Positions 8,501 through 17,492 of a stretch of 64,000 nt of DNA are shown here, one piece after another; the stretch's first letter is position 1, and every line of letters starts with the position of its first letter. The notes beneath the pieces were generated by a model, which was not told the origin of the DNA, made no database searches, and saw nothing but the letters and a program-made list of their open reading frames with translations. The position numbers and the translations under genes are program-made. This stretch comes from Longilinea arvoryzae (lineage in GTDB: Bacteria; Chloroflexota; Anaerolineae; Anaerolineales; Anaerolineaceae). The DNA is taken from positions 3,376,724 through 3,440,723 of the forward strand of contig NZ_DF967972.1 in assembly GCF_001050235.1 (NCBI RefSeq), in the 5' to 3' direction.

Positions 8501-8571
8501 TTGTATAACACATTTCTACAAAAGTGTCACACAAACTATTTTGTCTCTCATCCGTGATACACAAGGATCGG
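8501..8571 (+). repeat. Downstream copy of Fic-flanking repeat
   Basis: Begins with the same TTGTATAACAC as the upstream copy and keeps the order of blocks: ACAAAA, GTCACACAA (upstream GTCATACAA), GTCT-CATC, and GTGATACACAA (upstream GTTATACAA). It starts three bases after the fic stop codon. Diverged direct repeats flanking a lone gene suggest either two operators for its own winged helix or remnants of the event that inserted it. Confidence 0.65.
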
Positions 8572-8649
8572 AGAAACGTTTGAAATCATGACTCCCCATA
8601 GATACGGCATGACATCCTAGGATTCGTTCTTTGCTTCAGGGGGAAGTAT

Positions 8650-8655
8650 TATAAT
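8650..8655 (+). promoter_or_regulatory. -10 element upstream of pepQ-like gene
   Basis: TATAAT 42 bases before the peptidase ATG; no convincing -35. It likely starts the three-gene peptidase, MFS, MBL unit. Confidence 0.4.
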
Positions 8656-8697
8656 CATCTTGATCTCCCACCAAAGCAAAGAATATGGAGTAAATCG

Positions 8698-9804
8698 ATG
8701 AACCCCGACCGGCTTTCCCGCTTATTTGAATTGATGCAAAATAACGGCCTGGATGCCCTGGTGCTCAACCCCGGACCGACCCTGACCTATTTGACCGGTT
8801 TGCAATTTCACCTGATGGAACGGCCCACATTATTGGTTCTTGCTCCGCCGGCCGCACCCGTCATCGTGCTGCCCGAACTCGAAAAGGGCAAGCTGGCTCA
8901 GGCGCGTTTTGAGCTCAAGCCTTTCACATACGGCGATAATCCGGCCAAGTGGCCGGATGTGATTCGCGCCGCCTGCGCTGACAGCCGGTTGAGCGGGAAA
9001 AAGGTCGGGTTGGAACCGCTCCGCCTGCGTTTCATGGAACTGCAATACCTGATGGCGGCCGCCCCGCAGGCGCATTTCGTCTCCGGCGAGACCGCGTTGG
9101 ACAACCTGCGCATTCAAAAGGATGCCCAGGAAGTGGAAGCCATGCGCAAGGCGGCCAAGATCGCCGAGCAGGGTTTCCTGTGGATGCTGGAAAAGGTCCG
9201 AATCGGCATGAGCGAACGCGAGGTTGCCGCCGAATTGTCCCTGGCCCTGCTGCGCGCCGGCTCGGAACCCGAACTGCCCTTCTCGCCGATCATCGCCAGC
9301 GGTCCCAACAGCGCCAATCCGCACGCCGTGCCATCTGAACGCAAACTGGCAGCCGGTGATCTGGTGGTCGTCGATTGGGGCGCGGCTTATGCAGGTTACT
9401 ATTCCGATCTCACCCGTACGTTAGCCATCGGCGAGGTCGACCCCGAATTTCACCGCATTGCTGAAGTGGTCGCTGAGGCCAATGCCGCCGGGCGCGCGGC
9501 CGGCAGGCCCGGCACGACCGCCGGCGCAGTGGATCAGGCTGCCCGCGCGGTGATCACCGCCGCGGGATACGCTGAATACTTCACGCACCGCACCGGACAC
9601 GGCCTGGGCATGGAAACCCACGAACAACCCTACATGTTTGGTGAAAACGCGCTTCGATTGGCCGAAGGCATGACCTACACGGTCGAACCCGGCATCTACC
9701 TGCCAGGACGCGGCGGCGTGCGCATCGAAGACGACATGGCAGTGACTGCGACTGGCGCCGAAACGCTCAGCAGCCTGCCGCGCGAACTGTATTCCGCCCG
9801 CTAG
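8698..9804 (+). CDS. M24-family aminopeptidase (Xaa-Pro dipeptidase type)
   Basis: 368 residues with the two-domain pita-bread layout: an N-terminal creatinase-like domain (1-125) and the M24 catalytic domain. The metal ligands are visible in order: Asp in VDWGAAY, Asp in YYSDLTRT, His in HRTGHGLG, Glu in VEPGIY and Glu in RIEDDM. These enzymes cleave the bond before or after proline in the cytoplasm. A GGAG site precedes the ATG. It is the first gene of a tight unit, with the MFS gene six bases downstream. Confidence 0.9.
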   Translation: MNPDRLSRLFELMQNNGLDALVLNPGPTLTYLTGLQFHLMERPTLLVLAPPAAPVIVLPELEKGKLAQARFELKPFTYGDNPAKWPDVIRAACADSRLSGKKVGLEPLRLRFMELQYLMAAAPQAHFVSGETALDNLRIQKDAQEVEAMRKAAKIAEQGFLWMLEKVRIGMSEREVAAELSLALLRAGSEPELPFSPIIASGPNSANPHAVPSERKLAAGDLVVVDWGAAYAGYYSDLTRTLAIGEVDPEFHRIAEVVAEANAAGRAAGRPGTTAGAVDQAARAVITAAGYAEYFTHRTGHGLGMETHEQPYMFGENALRLAEGMTYTVEPGIYLPGRGGVRIEDDMAVTATGAETLSSLPRELYSAR

Positions 9805-9810
9805 CCCCGC

Positions 9811-10965
9811 ATGAACCGCAATCTGGCGCTGGTCGCAGCTTCCATGTTTACATGGGGCGCCGGTGAGGGTCTGTTTATCTATTTTCAGACTCTCTACCTG
9901 CAGGATTGGGGTGCCGATCCGTTGATGATCGGCACCATCCTGGGTGGCATGGGTATCGCCATGGCCATCTTTCAGCTTCCGGCAGGTTACCTGGCCGATA
10001 AGATCGGCCAGCGCCCGATCATGTGGGCTTCCTGGTTGCTGGGGACCGCCTCGGCCTGGTTGATGGCGCTGGCGAATTCCCTGCCGATGTTCGTCGCCGG
10101 GGTGCTTGTCTATGGTCTGACCTCGTTCGTTCTGGCGCCGATGAACAGCTACATCACCGCCATGCGCGGCAAATGGAGCCCCGGACGCGCGCTGACCTTC
10201 GTCTCAGCCGCCTACCACCTGGGCGCCATTCTCGGTCCCACCATCGGCGGAACGCTGGCCAACCAGTACGGCCTGAAGACCGTGTATATCATCGCGTCCA
10301 TCGTGCTGGTCTTCTCCACGGCCATCATCCTGTTCATCGGGAAGCCGCCCAAGGAAATTCACCCTGAAAAAGAAGCCGACGCTCGTTTATATCGCAATGG
10401 CCGTTTCGTCACCCTGGCAGCATTGACCTTCATCACCGTTTTCGCGCTGTACCTGCCGCAATCACTGACCCCCAACTTTCTGCAAAATGAACGCCACCTC
10501 AGTCTGCAGCAGATCGGGCTGATCGGAACGGCGGGCAGCCTGGGCAATGCCATGATTCTATTGATTCTGGGCAGCCTCAGCGCACCGGCCGCCTTCCTGA
10601 TCGGACAGCCTCTGGTCGGGTTGTTCGCCCTGTTGATGTGGCAGGGCACCAGCCTGCCCCTGTTTGCACTGGGATATTTCTTCATGTCCGGGTATCGACT
10701 TTGCCGTTCGATGGTCATGGCTCTCGCGCGCAGCCTGATCCACCCCTCCGAGACCGGCCTGGCTTACGGAATGTTGGAAACGGCCAACGCAGTTGCGGTG
10801 ATCGTGGCCCCCCTGCTGGCCGGTGTGCTTTACCAACGCTCGCCGAGCCTGGTTTATCGGGTTTCCATGGTGGTCATTGGACTCGCTTTTGTCCTCAATA
10901 TTGGCATTGTGCCTGCTCTGGTCCGGAAATCAGAAACTGTTTCACTTCAGGAGGAGATCTCATGA
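9811..10965 (+). CDS. Major facilitator superfamily transporter
   Basis: 384 residues, about 12 predicted membrane segments, with an MFS motif A-like stretch (GYLADKIGQRP) between helices 2 and 3. The substrate cannot be read from the sequence. It starts six bases after the peptidase gene and overlaps the MBL hydrolase gene by four bases (ATGA), so the three are co-transcribed; the context hints at peptide or amino acid handling but does not prove it. Confidence 0.85.
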   Translation: MNRNLALVAASMFTWGAGEGLFIYFQTLYLQDWGADPLMIGTILGGMGIAMAIFQLPAGYLADKIGQRPIMWASWLLGTASAWLMALANSLPMFVAGVLVYGLTSFVLAPMNSYITAMRGKWSPGRALTFVSAAYHLGAILGPTIGGTLANQYGLKTVYIIASIVLVFSTAIILFIGKPPKEIHPEKEADARLYRNGRFVTLAALTFITVFALYLPQSLTPNFLQNERHLSLQQIGLIGTAGSLGNAMILLILGSLSAPAAFLIGQPLVGLFALLMWQGTSLPLFALGYFFMSGYRLCRSMVMALARSLIHPSETGLAYGMLETANAVAVIVAPLLAGVLYQRSPSLVYRVSMVVIGLAFVLNIGIVPALVRKSETVSLQEEIS

Positions 10966-11600
10966 GCCTGGAAATCTTCGCCTTCGTATTGGGACCGATT
11001 TCGAATAACACCTATATCATCCGGGACAGCCAGACCGGCGAAGCCGCGATCATCGATCCGGCGCTGGGCAGCCAGAAAGTGCTCGCCGCGGTTCAGAAGC
11101 ACGGCTGGAATCTGAGCCAGATCTGGATTACGCACGCGCATATCGATCATTTTACCGGCATAAACCAAATCTACGCAGCTTATACGCCGGCCTTACCGGT
11201 CGGCCTGCACGCTTTGGATTTACCCCTTTACCACAATGTCGATCTCAACGGCGCCAGAGCTTTTGGTTTCAACCTCGAGACTCCTCCCGAACCGACCATT
11301 TTCTTCGAACAGGGTCAAATCCTCAGCCTGGGCGATTCCCGATTGGAGGTGCGTTTCACCCCCGGCCATACACCCGGGCACGTCGTGTTCTATTCGCCGT
11401 CCGATGGGGTGGTCTTTTGCGGGGACGTGCTATTCCGCGGTTCGGTGGGGCGCACCGATCTGTTTGGCGGCAGCCATACTCAGCTCATGGCCTCCATCCG
11501 CGCCCGAATTCTCTCCCTGCCTGCCCAGACTCGCCTGTTGAGCGGTCACGGGGAAGAGACCACCGTGGGAGATGAAATCCGCGACAATCCATTCTTATAA
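10962..11600 (+). CDS. MBL-fold hydrolase, glyoxalase II-like
   Basis: 212 residues. The metallo-beta-lactamase signature THAHIDH, the FTPGHTPGH block, the CGDVLF Asp and the final SGHGEET give a complete binuclear zinc site. The pattern resembles hydroxyacylglutathione hydrolase-like proteins, but the C-terminal glutathione-binding domain of true GloB is absent, so only the fold and hydrolase class are certain. The ATG overlaps the MFS stop and follows AGGAGGAG. An in-frame extension upstream is only a shadow of the MFS gene. Confidence 0.9.
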   Translation: MSLEIFAFVLGPISNNTYIIRDSQTGEAAIIDPALGSQKVLAAVQKHGWNLSQIWITHAHIDHFTGINQIYAAYTPALPVGLHALDLPLYHNVDLNGARAFGFNLETPPEPTIFFEQGQILSLGDSRLEVRFTPGHTPGHVVFYSPSDGVVFCGDVLFRGSVGRTDLFGGSHTQLMASIRARILSLPAQTRLLSGHGEETTVGDEIRDNPFL

Positions 11601-11689
11601 TTAAGTCGATTCTCACCTGAAAATTCTTCCGGACAGATTCCGGTTCGTGGAAAGAAAATCTCAAATCGAAACAAAAACAAGGAGATTGG

Positions 11690-13753
11690 ATGGCCAATCA
11701 ATCGAAGCGTGGTGTGTGGATAATCGCCATTATCGGGGTGGTGTTGATCACCGCCTGTATTTGTGTTGCCATCATCGGAGCGGGAGGATTGGCGTTATTT
11801 ACCCTGAGGCACACCATCAATCCGCCCAGCGAGGCCACGCAGGTCGAAAGCATACCTCAAACAGACCAGCCCGAGCCGGATGCCAGCGCTGAACCAGACT
11901 CCGGCTCACCGGACCCCAACGAAATGTCCGTTTTTCCCACCGGGACCCCGGAACCCGGTGCGGAGGATACTTTGAATACGCTGCGCAATGCGGAGGTTCC
12001 ATTTGCCGATCTGCGCCTGGAGGCCATGCAATTCAAAGGCATCCCCTCCATTCCGGAAACCGTTGCCTTCCCGGGTGAATTCAACCTGGGAGATGAAAGC
12101 ACATTCTGGGTGCTCAACACCGATACGAACCGCTATTCCCAGGTTAAAACCGTCCTGGCGTATAAAAGCGCGCATTTGTATTTCTGGATCGAGAAAGGCC
12201 TGAAGTACGATTCTTCCGACCTTGAGAAATTGGGGGATGCATTCGAGAATAAGATATACCCGACCGACCGTGAATTCTTCGGCTCCGAATGGACGCCGGG
12301 TGTAGACGGCGACGAACATCTCTATATCATCTACGCCGGCAACATGGGAGAAAATCTGGCCGGCATGTTTTCATCGGCCGACTCGGTCAATCCGTTGGCC
12401 TACCCCTATTCGAATGGTCACGAGTCCTTCTTCCTCAACGCCGACACGACCGGATTGGATGAAAATTACACGTACGGCGTGCTGGCTCACGAATTTCAGC
12501 ACATGATCCATTGGTATCGCGACCGCAACGAAGAAACCTGGTTGAGCGAAGGTTTTTCTGAACTGGCGGTCTACCTCAATGGTTATGACGTGGGCGGCTT
12601 TGATTCCGTATTTCTCAGCCAGCCTTCCACGCAGTTGAACAACTGGCCGGACAACAGCGATTCAGATGGGGCCAATTACGGGGCCGCATTTCTCTTCGTA
12701 AACTACTTTTTGGAACGGTTTGGCGAAGAGGCCACCCAGCGGGTGGTGGCCAGCCCGCTCAACGGGTTGGAATCCATCGACCAGGTGCTCGAGGATCTGA
12801 AAGCCACCTACCCGGACAGCGACCAGCCTTATCGAGCGGACGATTTGTTCGCGGATTGGGTCGTCGCCAACGCCGTAAACGATCCGACGCTCGATGACGG
12901 CCGCTTTGGGTATTCTCCATATCAATTGCCGTTCGAAGCGCGGTCGACGGATGAATTGCGCGATTGTCTGGGCGGATGGCAGGCCAACACCGTCAACCAG
13001 TATGGAACGAATTACATCGATCTGGCGTGCAGTGGCCAGCGGACCCTGGATTTCGAAGGAGCCAGTCAGGTCGATTTATTGCCCGAGGATCCGCATTCGG
13101 GTGACTACGCCTTCTGGTCCAACCAGGGCGATGAATCGCAAATGCTGCTCTCCCACTCCTTCGACCTTACCGGGGTAAGCGGGCCGGTTGAATTTGACTA
13201 CTGGACCTGGTATGACATCGAAAGGGATTACGATTACCTTTACCTGCAGGCATCCGAGGATGGAACGAACTGGACGATCTTGACCCCGCCCACCTGCACG
13301 GATTCCAACCCCACCGGCGCGAATTATGGGTGCGGTTACAACGGTTCGAGCTCCGGTTGGATCGAAGAAAAAGTCGACCTCAGCGCATACGCCGGGAAGA
13401 AAATCTGGCTGCGCTTTGCCTATGTAACCGACGCAGCCGTCAACGGCGAAGGCATGCTGTTGGATGATGTCTCCATCCCGGCGATTGGGTATCACAGCGA
13501 TTTCGAATCGGACAACGGCGGCTGGCAGGCGGAAGGCTTCGCGCGCATCCAGAACCGTCTCCCACAGTCCTTCCGCCTGGCGTTAATTCTTGAAGGCGAC
13601 CAGACCAGCATCCAGACACTGACCTGGACACCCGGCGAGACCCTCAAAGTGCCCGTCGATTTCGATGCTTACGATCGAGTCACATTGGTGGTCAGCGGCA
13701 CCACACGATTTACCCGCCAACCCGGCGCTTACCGCATCCAGGTCAATCCATAA
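11690..13753 (+). CDS. Secreted or membrane-anchored zinc metalloprotease (gluzincin/M6-like)
   Basis: 687 residues. An N-terminal hydrophobic segment (about 10-35) acts as signal anchor; a Cys in LITAC could be a lipobox, but hydrophobic residues continue past it. A low-complexity Pro/Glu/Ser linker follows (about 38-85). The zinc site is HEFQHMIHW near residue 267, with a downstream Glu in WLSEGFSE as third ligand. The C-terminal 250 residues include a MAM or jelly-roll-like domain (FDYWTWYDIE, WLRFAY, LDDVSI), as seen in immune-inhibitor-A-like proteases. It is thus likely an extracytoplasmic endopeptidase. AAGGAG precedes the ATG; a strong terminator follows. The specific family label (M6 or related) is less certain than the catalytic class. 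Confidence 0.82.
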   Translation: MANQSKRGVWIIAIIGVVLITACICVAIIGAGGLALFTLRHTINPPSEATQVESIPQTDQPEPDASAEPDSGSPDPNEMSVFPTGTPEPGAEDTLNTLRNAEVPFADLRLEAMQFKGIPSIPETVAFPGEFNLGDESTFWVLNTDTNRYSQVKTVLAYKSAHLYFWIEKGLKYDSSDLEKLGDAFENKIYPTDREFFGSEWTPGVDGDEHLYIIYAGNMGENLAGMFSSADSVNPLAYPYSNGHESFFLNADTTGLDENYTYGVLAHEFQHMIHWYRDRNEETWLSEGFSELAVYLNGYDVGGFDSVFLSQPSTQLNNWPDNSDSDGANYGAAFLFVNYFLERFGEEATQRVVASPLNGLESIDQVLEDLKATYPDSDQPYRADDLFADWVVANAVNDPTLDDGRFGYSPYQLPFEARSTDELRDCLGGWQANTVNQYGTNYIDLACSGQRTLDFEGASQVDLLPEDPHSGDYAFWSNQGDESQMLLSHSFDLTGVSGPVEFDYWTWYDIERDYDYLYLQASEDGTNWTILTPPTCTDSNPTGANYGCGYNGSSSGWIEEKVDLSAYAGKKIWLRFAYVTDAAVNGEGMLLDDVSIPAIGYHSDFESDNGGWQAEGFARIQNRLPQSFRLALILEGDQTSIQTLTWTPGETLKVPVDFDAYDRVTLVVSGTTRFTRQPGAYRIQVNP

Positions 13754-13760
13754 GTATTTA

Positions 13761-13800
13761 TCAAACAACCGCTGCCATTCTGCAGCGGTTGTTTGATTTA
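13761..13800. terminator. Terminator after the zinc protease
   Basis: A perfect 15-bp stem (13761-13775 with 13782-13796), six-base loop, then TTTAATCT. It lies between convergent genes and can serve both. Confidence 0.85.
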
Positions 13801-13815
13801 ATCTCGATTTCAGCT

Positions 13816-14025
13816 CTAAGGATGGCGCAGACTTTCCAGTTCCACCTGCATTTCCTGACGGCGCGTTGCGGCTGCCTGGCGAACCTGGTCCTCGATATCC
13901 CGCACAAATGATGTGATCCGGTTTTGAGTATCGGCGCCGGAGGCTGGCGTCAACAGGAGCACCGAGACAGCTCCGACCACTCCCCCTATGAGAGCACCCA
14001 ATAAGAAATTTCCAACTTTACGCAT
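13816..14025 (-). CDS. Small YtxH-like membrane protein
   Basis: 69 residues: one glycine-rich transmembrane segment (FLLGALIGGVVGAVSVLLL) followed by a TPASG turn and a charged helix, the layout of YtxH/gas-vesicle-protein-like small proteins. Their molecular role is unknown; they are often associated with envelope stress. AAGGAG lies nine bases before the ATG. It is 32 bases downstream of the PAP2 gene on the same strand, so probably co-transcribed. Confidence 0.78.
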   Translation of the reverse strand: MRKVGNFLLGALIGGVVGAVSVLLLTPASGADTQNRITSFVRDIEDQVRQAAATRRQEMQVELESLRHP

Positions 14026-14057
14026 GGTTGCTGCTCCTTTCTGGCATTGATAACAGA

Positions 14058-15062
14058 TTATACATTGCTTTTCGCCGGATATGGGCTGGCCAGCTTGATT
14101 CGCAAGAACAGCCAGGGGGCGCCCGCCGAAACCCAACCGCCCAGCGCGGCGTAACGAAGGAATCGCAGCGTGAAGCCCAACCCATCCGGCGACTGCGGCA
14201 GAAGCCGGCTCAAACCGGCGTACAGAACGATCAGAACGATCAGGCCGATCGAAAATCGCAAGCCGCGTTTCTCCCAGGCGCCGCCGGCATCGAAACGCCC
14301 GTAACGGCGGGTAAACCAGGCATATCCGCAGGTCAGACCCCACCAGGTTCCCGCCGCGGTAAAGATACCGTCCAATTTGAGCGGCTCGACGGTTTGCCCC
14401 TGGGTTTGCAGGCCGGCGTTGGTCACCCAGAGATCGGGCACCTGCCAGGCTCCCAGTGCCAGGCGCGCCACGACGGACAACAGAATGAGCATAAACGCCG
14501 CGACCGTCGCCCAAAGAATCTGGATTCCAACCGGCTTTTGCCCCAACCAGGCGGTAACAGGCTCATCGAGCAGGACGACCAGCCATAATAGAAGGCCGCC
14601 GATCAACCAGCCTGCCAGTACATCTGTAAGAAAGTGAACGCCGAGATACAAACGGGATAGACCAATCATGAGAATCAGGAAGACCGCGAGCCAGGTCATC
14701 CATTTCCGGCGCAAGGCGGCTGCCAGACGCCCCCAGAGCGCAACTGCGTTTTGAGCGTGCCCTGAAGGCAGGCCGAAGGAAGATTCGACGCTGATCGCTT
14801 TAACCTCAGGATTGATCCAGTACGGGCGCGGCGCATGGAAAACCAGTTTGAGCACATTATTCAAACCGTTGCTCAACATCAGGACGAACCCGAGCCGGAA
14901 CCCCAATGCGGAATCCCAACACCAGTAGATTGCGGGCAGAAGCAGGATGGCGAATTCCTGTTGTCCCAGGAACGAAAAGGCCTTCATGGGGCCGGCCAAC
15001 CAGCTGCCGAGGTTCTGAAAGAACAAATTTACCGAGGTGAGTGCGAACAACGGGGCCTCCAT
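14058..15062 (-). CDS. PAP2-family membrane phosphatase
   Basis: 334 residues, eight or more membrane helices. The three PAP2 motifs are present: KLVFHAPRP, PSGHAQ and SRLYLGVHFLTD, giving the catalytic histidine pair and the Arg/Lys phosphate pocket. The likely substrate is a lipid phosphate (undecaprenyl pyrophosphate or phosphatidic acid); which one cannot be told. The C-terminal 150 residues add extra helices beyond the phosphatase core. It diverges from the transglutaminase gene. Confidence 0.9.
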   Translation of the reverse strand: MEAPLFALTSVNLFFQNLGSWLAGPMKAFSFLGQQEFAILLLPAIYWCWDSALGFRLGFVLMLSNGLNNVLKLVFHAPRPYWINPEVKAISVESSFGLPSGHAQNAVALWGRLAAALRRKWMTWLAVFLILMIGLSRLYLGVHFLTDVLAGWLIGGLLLWLVVLLDEPVTAWLGQKPVGIQILWATVAAFMLILLSVVARLALGAWQVPDLWVTNAGLQTQGQTVEPLKLDGIFTAAGTWWGLTCGYAWFTRRYGRFDAGGAWEKRGLRFSIGLIVLIVLYAGLSRLLPQSPDGLGFTLRFLRYAALGGWVSAGAPWLFLRIKLASPYPAKSNV

Positions 15063-15083
15063 AAGAATTAGACTACTGGTTAG

Positions 15084-15113
15084 TTGACGAGCGATCAGGG
15101 TTTATTGTACACT
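15084..15113 (+). promoter_or_regulatory. Promoter of transglutaminase gene, leaderless geometry
   Basis: TTGACG (15084-15089), an 18-base spacer, TACACT (15108-15113), then six bases to the ATG at 15120. No Shine-Dalgarno sequence is present. The arrangement implies an mRNA beginning at the start codon. Confidence 0.5.
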
Positions 15114-15119
15114 CAAACC

Positions 15120-17483
15120 ATGAACCGGACTGTTCAACGCTGGTGGGACTGGCCAGCGAGTCTATTGTTACTCATTGCGTTCTGGATAGCTTCATTAAGG
15201 TTGGATATTACCGATTGGACGGACGGTCTTAGTCGGGTGATCACAATTACCTTGATCGGAGTTCTCTTCGGATTCCTGTTAGGCCAGTGCCGGTTTTCGG
15301 GCCGTTTCGTATTCATATATAGCCTGATTCTTTCCATCATCCTCATCCCGTGGCAGCTTGGGTTGACCCTGAACGATAAAATTCCCTGGCTCGAACGCCT
15401 CAGCAGCCTTGGTGGGCGTTTGTGGATCACGCTCGACCAGTTCACCCACGGCGTGCCGGTCGAGGATTCTGTATTATTTTTGACCGCCATGTTGTTCGTG
15501 TTCTGGTTGGCCAGTCTGACAGCCTCTTATCATCTCGTTCGAAATGGCAGACCCTGGTTTGGGTTGGCTTTGATCGGCATTAGCGTGCTGATCATCGAAT
15601 TCTACGATCCTCCCCGGGCAGTCCATGGTCTTTACAGCAGTCTCTTCGCCATCCTCGTTGTGTTGCTGGTTTCCCGCCTGTATTTTCTCAACCTGCGCAG
15701 GCGTTGGGAATCGAGCGGCATTCCTATGGATGCCGAGACCAGCTTCGATTGGATGCGCGCGGCGCTGATCAGTGGGGTGATCCTTGTCTTTCTGGCCTGG
15801 AACATCCCGAGCTGGATTCGCGCCCTTTCACCCAACACTCCCGAGCGAAGGGAATTTGTCCAATCCTGGCTGGTGGTTCGGGAAAAACTATCCAATGTCG
15901 TTGCCCCGTTGTCCGGGACCGCACCTACGGAAGGTGAATACTATCAAAATGACCTCATCATGGGGACTACTTTCACACCCAGTGATGAGGTGGTTTTTAC
16001 GGTGACGTCGAGCGAACCACGGCCGGCCGGTTCCCGGTATTACTGGCGGGCTCGCGCCTACGATCGATACCAGAACGGCGAGTGGTTTTCAACCTACTCG
16101 GATCGTGAAGAAGTAACCCCGGTCGATGAAGTTCTTCCCATCCCGGATTGGAAGGAACGTTTTGATTCGACGTTTGCCATCACGTTGCAAACGCCGATCA
16201 TTCGCAATCTCTTTACGCCTGGTTTACCGCTTTCGGTCAGCCGGCCTGCCCAGGCCCTGGGCAACCTGATTGCCCCGACCTTTCTGGATACATCCACCCT
16301 GCTGGCAGTGCCGCCGCTCCGGGCTGGCGAGATTTACCGGGTCAAGTCTTCCATCAGTTTGCCAATCAAGAACGATATCGAAACGAGCCAGGGCGATTAT
16401 CCAGAAGCAATCCAGCGGGTCTATTTACAGTTGCCTTCGAATTTTCCGGAAGATATTCGCAACCTGGCTGAGGAAATCACCGCGGGATTGGACACGCCCT
16501 TCGATAAAACCGAAGCGATCACCAACTACCTCCGTCAAAACATCACCTATAAACCGGCGATCCAGGCCGCTCCCTATTATCTGGATCCAATCGAATTCAT
16601 GCTATTCACCACCAAGGAAGGTTTTTGTTTCTATTACGCCTCGGCGGAAATTCTGATGCTGCGTTCCATAGGGATCCCGGCCCGGTTGGCGGTCGGTTTC
16701 GCCGAAGGGGAGATGAACGACCGCCGCAACAGTTTCACCGTCCGGCGTAAGGATGCCCATGCCTGGCCGGAGGTGTATTTCAACGACTTCGGTTGGGTCG
16801 AATTCGAACCCACGGTTATTCAATCGGCCCTGGTCCGGCGCGAATTATCCACCGGTCCGAATGCGTCTGGCGGTGTGAATTCAGGACCGTTGCAATCCAT
16901 CGATGAAGGCAAAGAAAGATCTTCTACTGGTATCACGCCGGAAGATTTTTTGCAGGATCAGGCTTCACCACAAACCAATTTACCCGCCAATCGTAGTATC
17001 ATTATCTGGCTCGCCCTTTTGCTCCTGCTTTTCCCAATCGGGTTGGGATTATTGCTGTGGCTGAGATTGCGATCGGGGAAACCAACAATTCCACCCCTGG
17101 CAGTGGTCGTCGAAGCCAACCTGATTCGATACGGGTTTAGCGCTCCGGGCTGGATTCACGAACGAGCTCGTTTAGCACACCTTACTCCTCTGGAGCAAGC
17201 CTTCAATGCCGTACCGAAGGCCCTGCGTTTACTGGGAAAACCGGCCAACCCTTCTCTGACACCCGCGGAACAGGTCAGCCGGCTGGTCGAAACATTGCCC
17301 AAAGGCCAGATCCCGGCGTTGACGTTGTTGGAAGAGCTGCACCGCGGGATGTACAGCCCGCTTCCGGCAAACATGGAGCTGGCGCAGAAATCCAGCCGCC
17401 AGATCATGCGTCTGGCCCGGCGGACCTGGCTGCAAAAAATCATCCGACTGGAAAAATTCCGAGGACATCCATCCGGTTTCTAA
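15120..17483 (+). CDS. Membrane transglutaminase-like protein (TgpA/DUF4129 type)
   Basis: 787 residues. The N-terminus has about six membrane helices (up to about 240), then a periplasmic domain, a transglutaminase-like core with catalytic Cys in GFCFYYAS, His in DAHAWPEVY and Asp in the GWVEFEPT region, another membrane helix near 635, and a C-terminal DUF4129-like cytosolic tail. This is the architecture of TgpA, a membrane protease or transglutaminase of uncertain substrate often found in bacteria with MoxR and DUF58 partners; none of these is adjacent here. An in-frame TTG at 15084 lies inside the promoter, so the ATG was chosen. Confidence 0.87.
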   Translation: MNRTVQRWWDWPASLLLLIAFWIASLRLDITDWTDGLSRVITITLIGVLFGFLLGQCRFSGRFVFIYSLILSIILIPWQLGLTLNDKIPWLERLSSLGGRLWITLDQFTHGVPVEDSVLFLTAMLFVFWLASLTASYHLVRNGRPWFGLALIGISVLIIEFYDPPRAVHGLYSSLFAILVVLLVSRLYFLNLRRRWESSGIPMDAETSFDWMRAALISGVILVFLAWNIPSWIRALSPNTPERREFVQSWLVVREKLSNVVAPLSGTAPTEGEYYQNDLIMGTTFTPSDEVVFTVTSSEPRPAGSRYYWRARAYDRYQNGEWFSTYSDREEVTPVDEVLPIPDWKERFDSTFAITLQTPIIRNLFTPGLPLSVSRPAQALGNLIAPTFLDTSTLLAVPPLRAGEIYRVKSSISLPIKNDIETSQGDYPEAIQRVYLQLPSNFPEDIRNLAEEITAGLDTPFDKTEAITNYLRQNITYKPAIQAAPYYLDPIEFMLFTTKEGFCFYYASAEILMLRSIGIPARLAVGFAEGEMNDRRNSFTVRRKDAHAWPEVYFNDFGWVEFEPTVIQSALVRRELSTGPNASGGVNSGPLQSIDEGKERSSTGITPEDFLQDQASPQTNLPANRSIIIWLALLLLLFPIGLGLLLWLRLRSGKPTIPPLAVVVEANLIRYGFSAPGWIHERARLAHLTPLEQAFNAVPKALRLLGKPANPSLTPAEQVSRLVETLPKGQIPALTLLEELHRGMYSPLPANMELAQKSSRQIMRLARRTWLQKIIRLEKFRGHPSGF

Positions 17484-17492
17484 GAGGCTGCT

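Noticed and set aside
7295..8571. Fic region as an insertion sequence
   Set aside because: No transposase, no short target duplication and the repeats are direct and diverged.
10638..10961. N-terminal extension of the MBL hydrolase
   Set aside because: It lies wholly inside the MFS gene in another frame; the ATG at 10962 has a strong ribosome-binding site.
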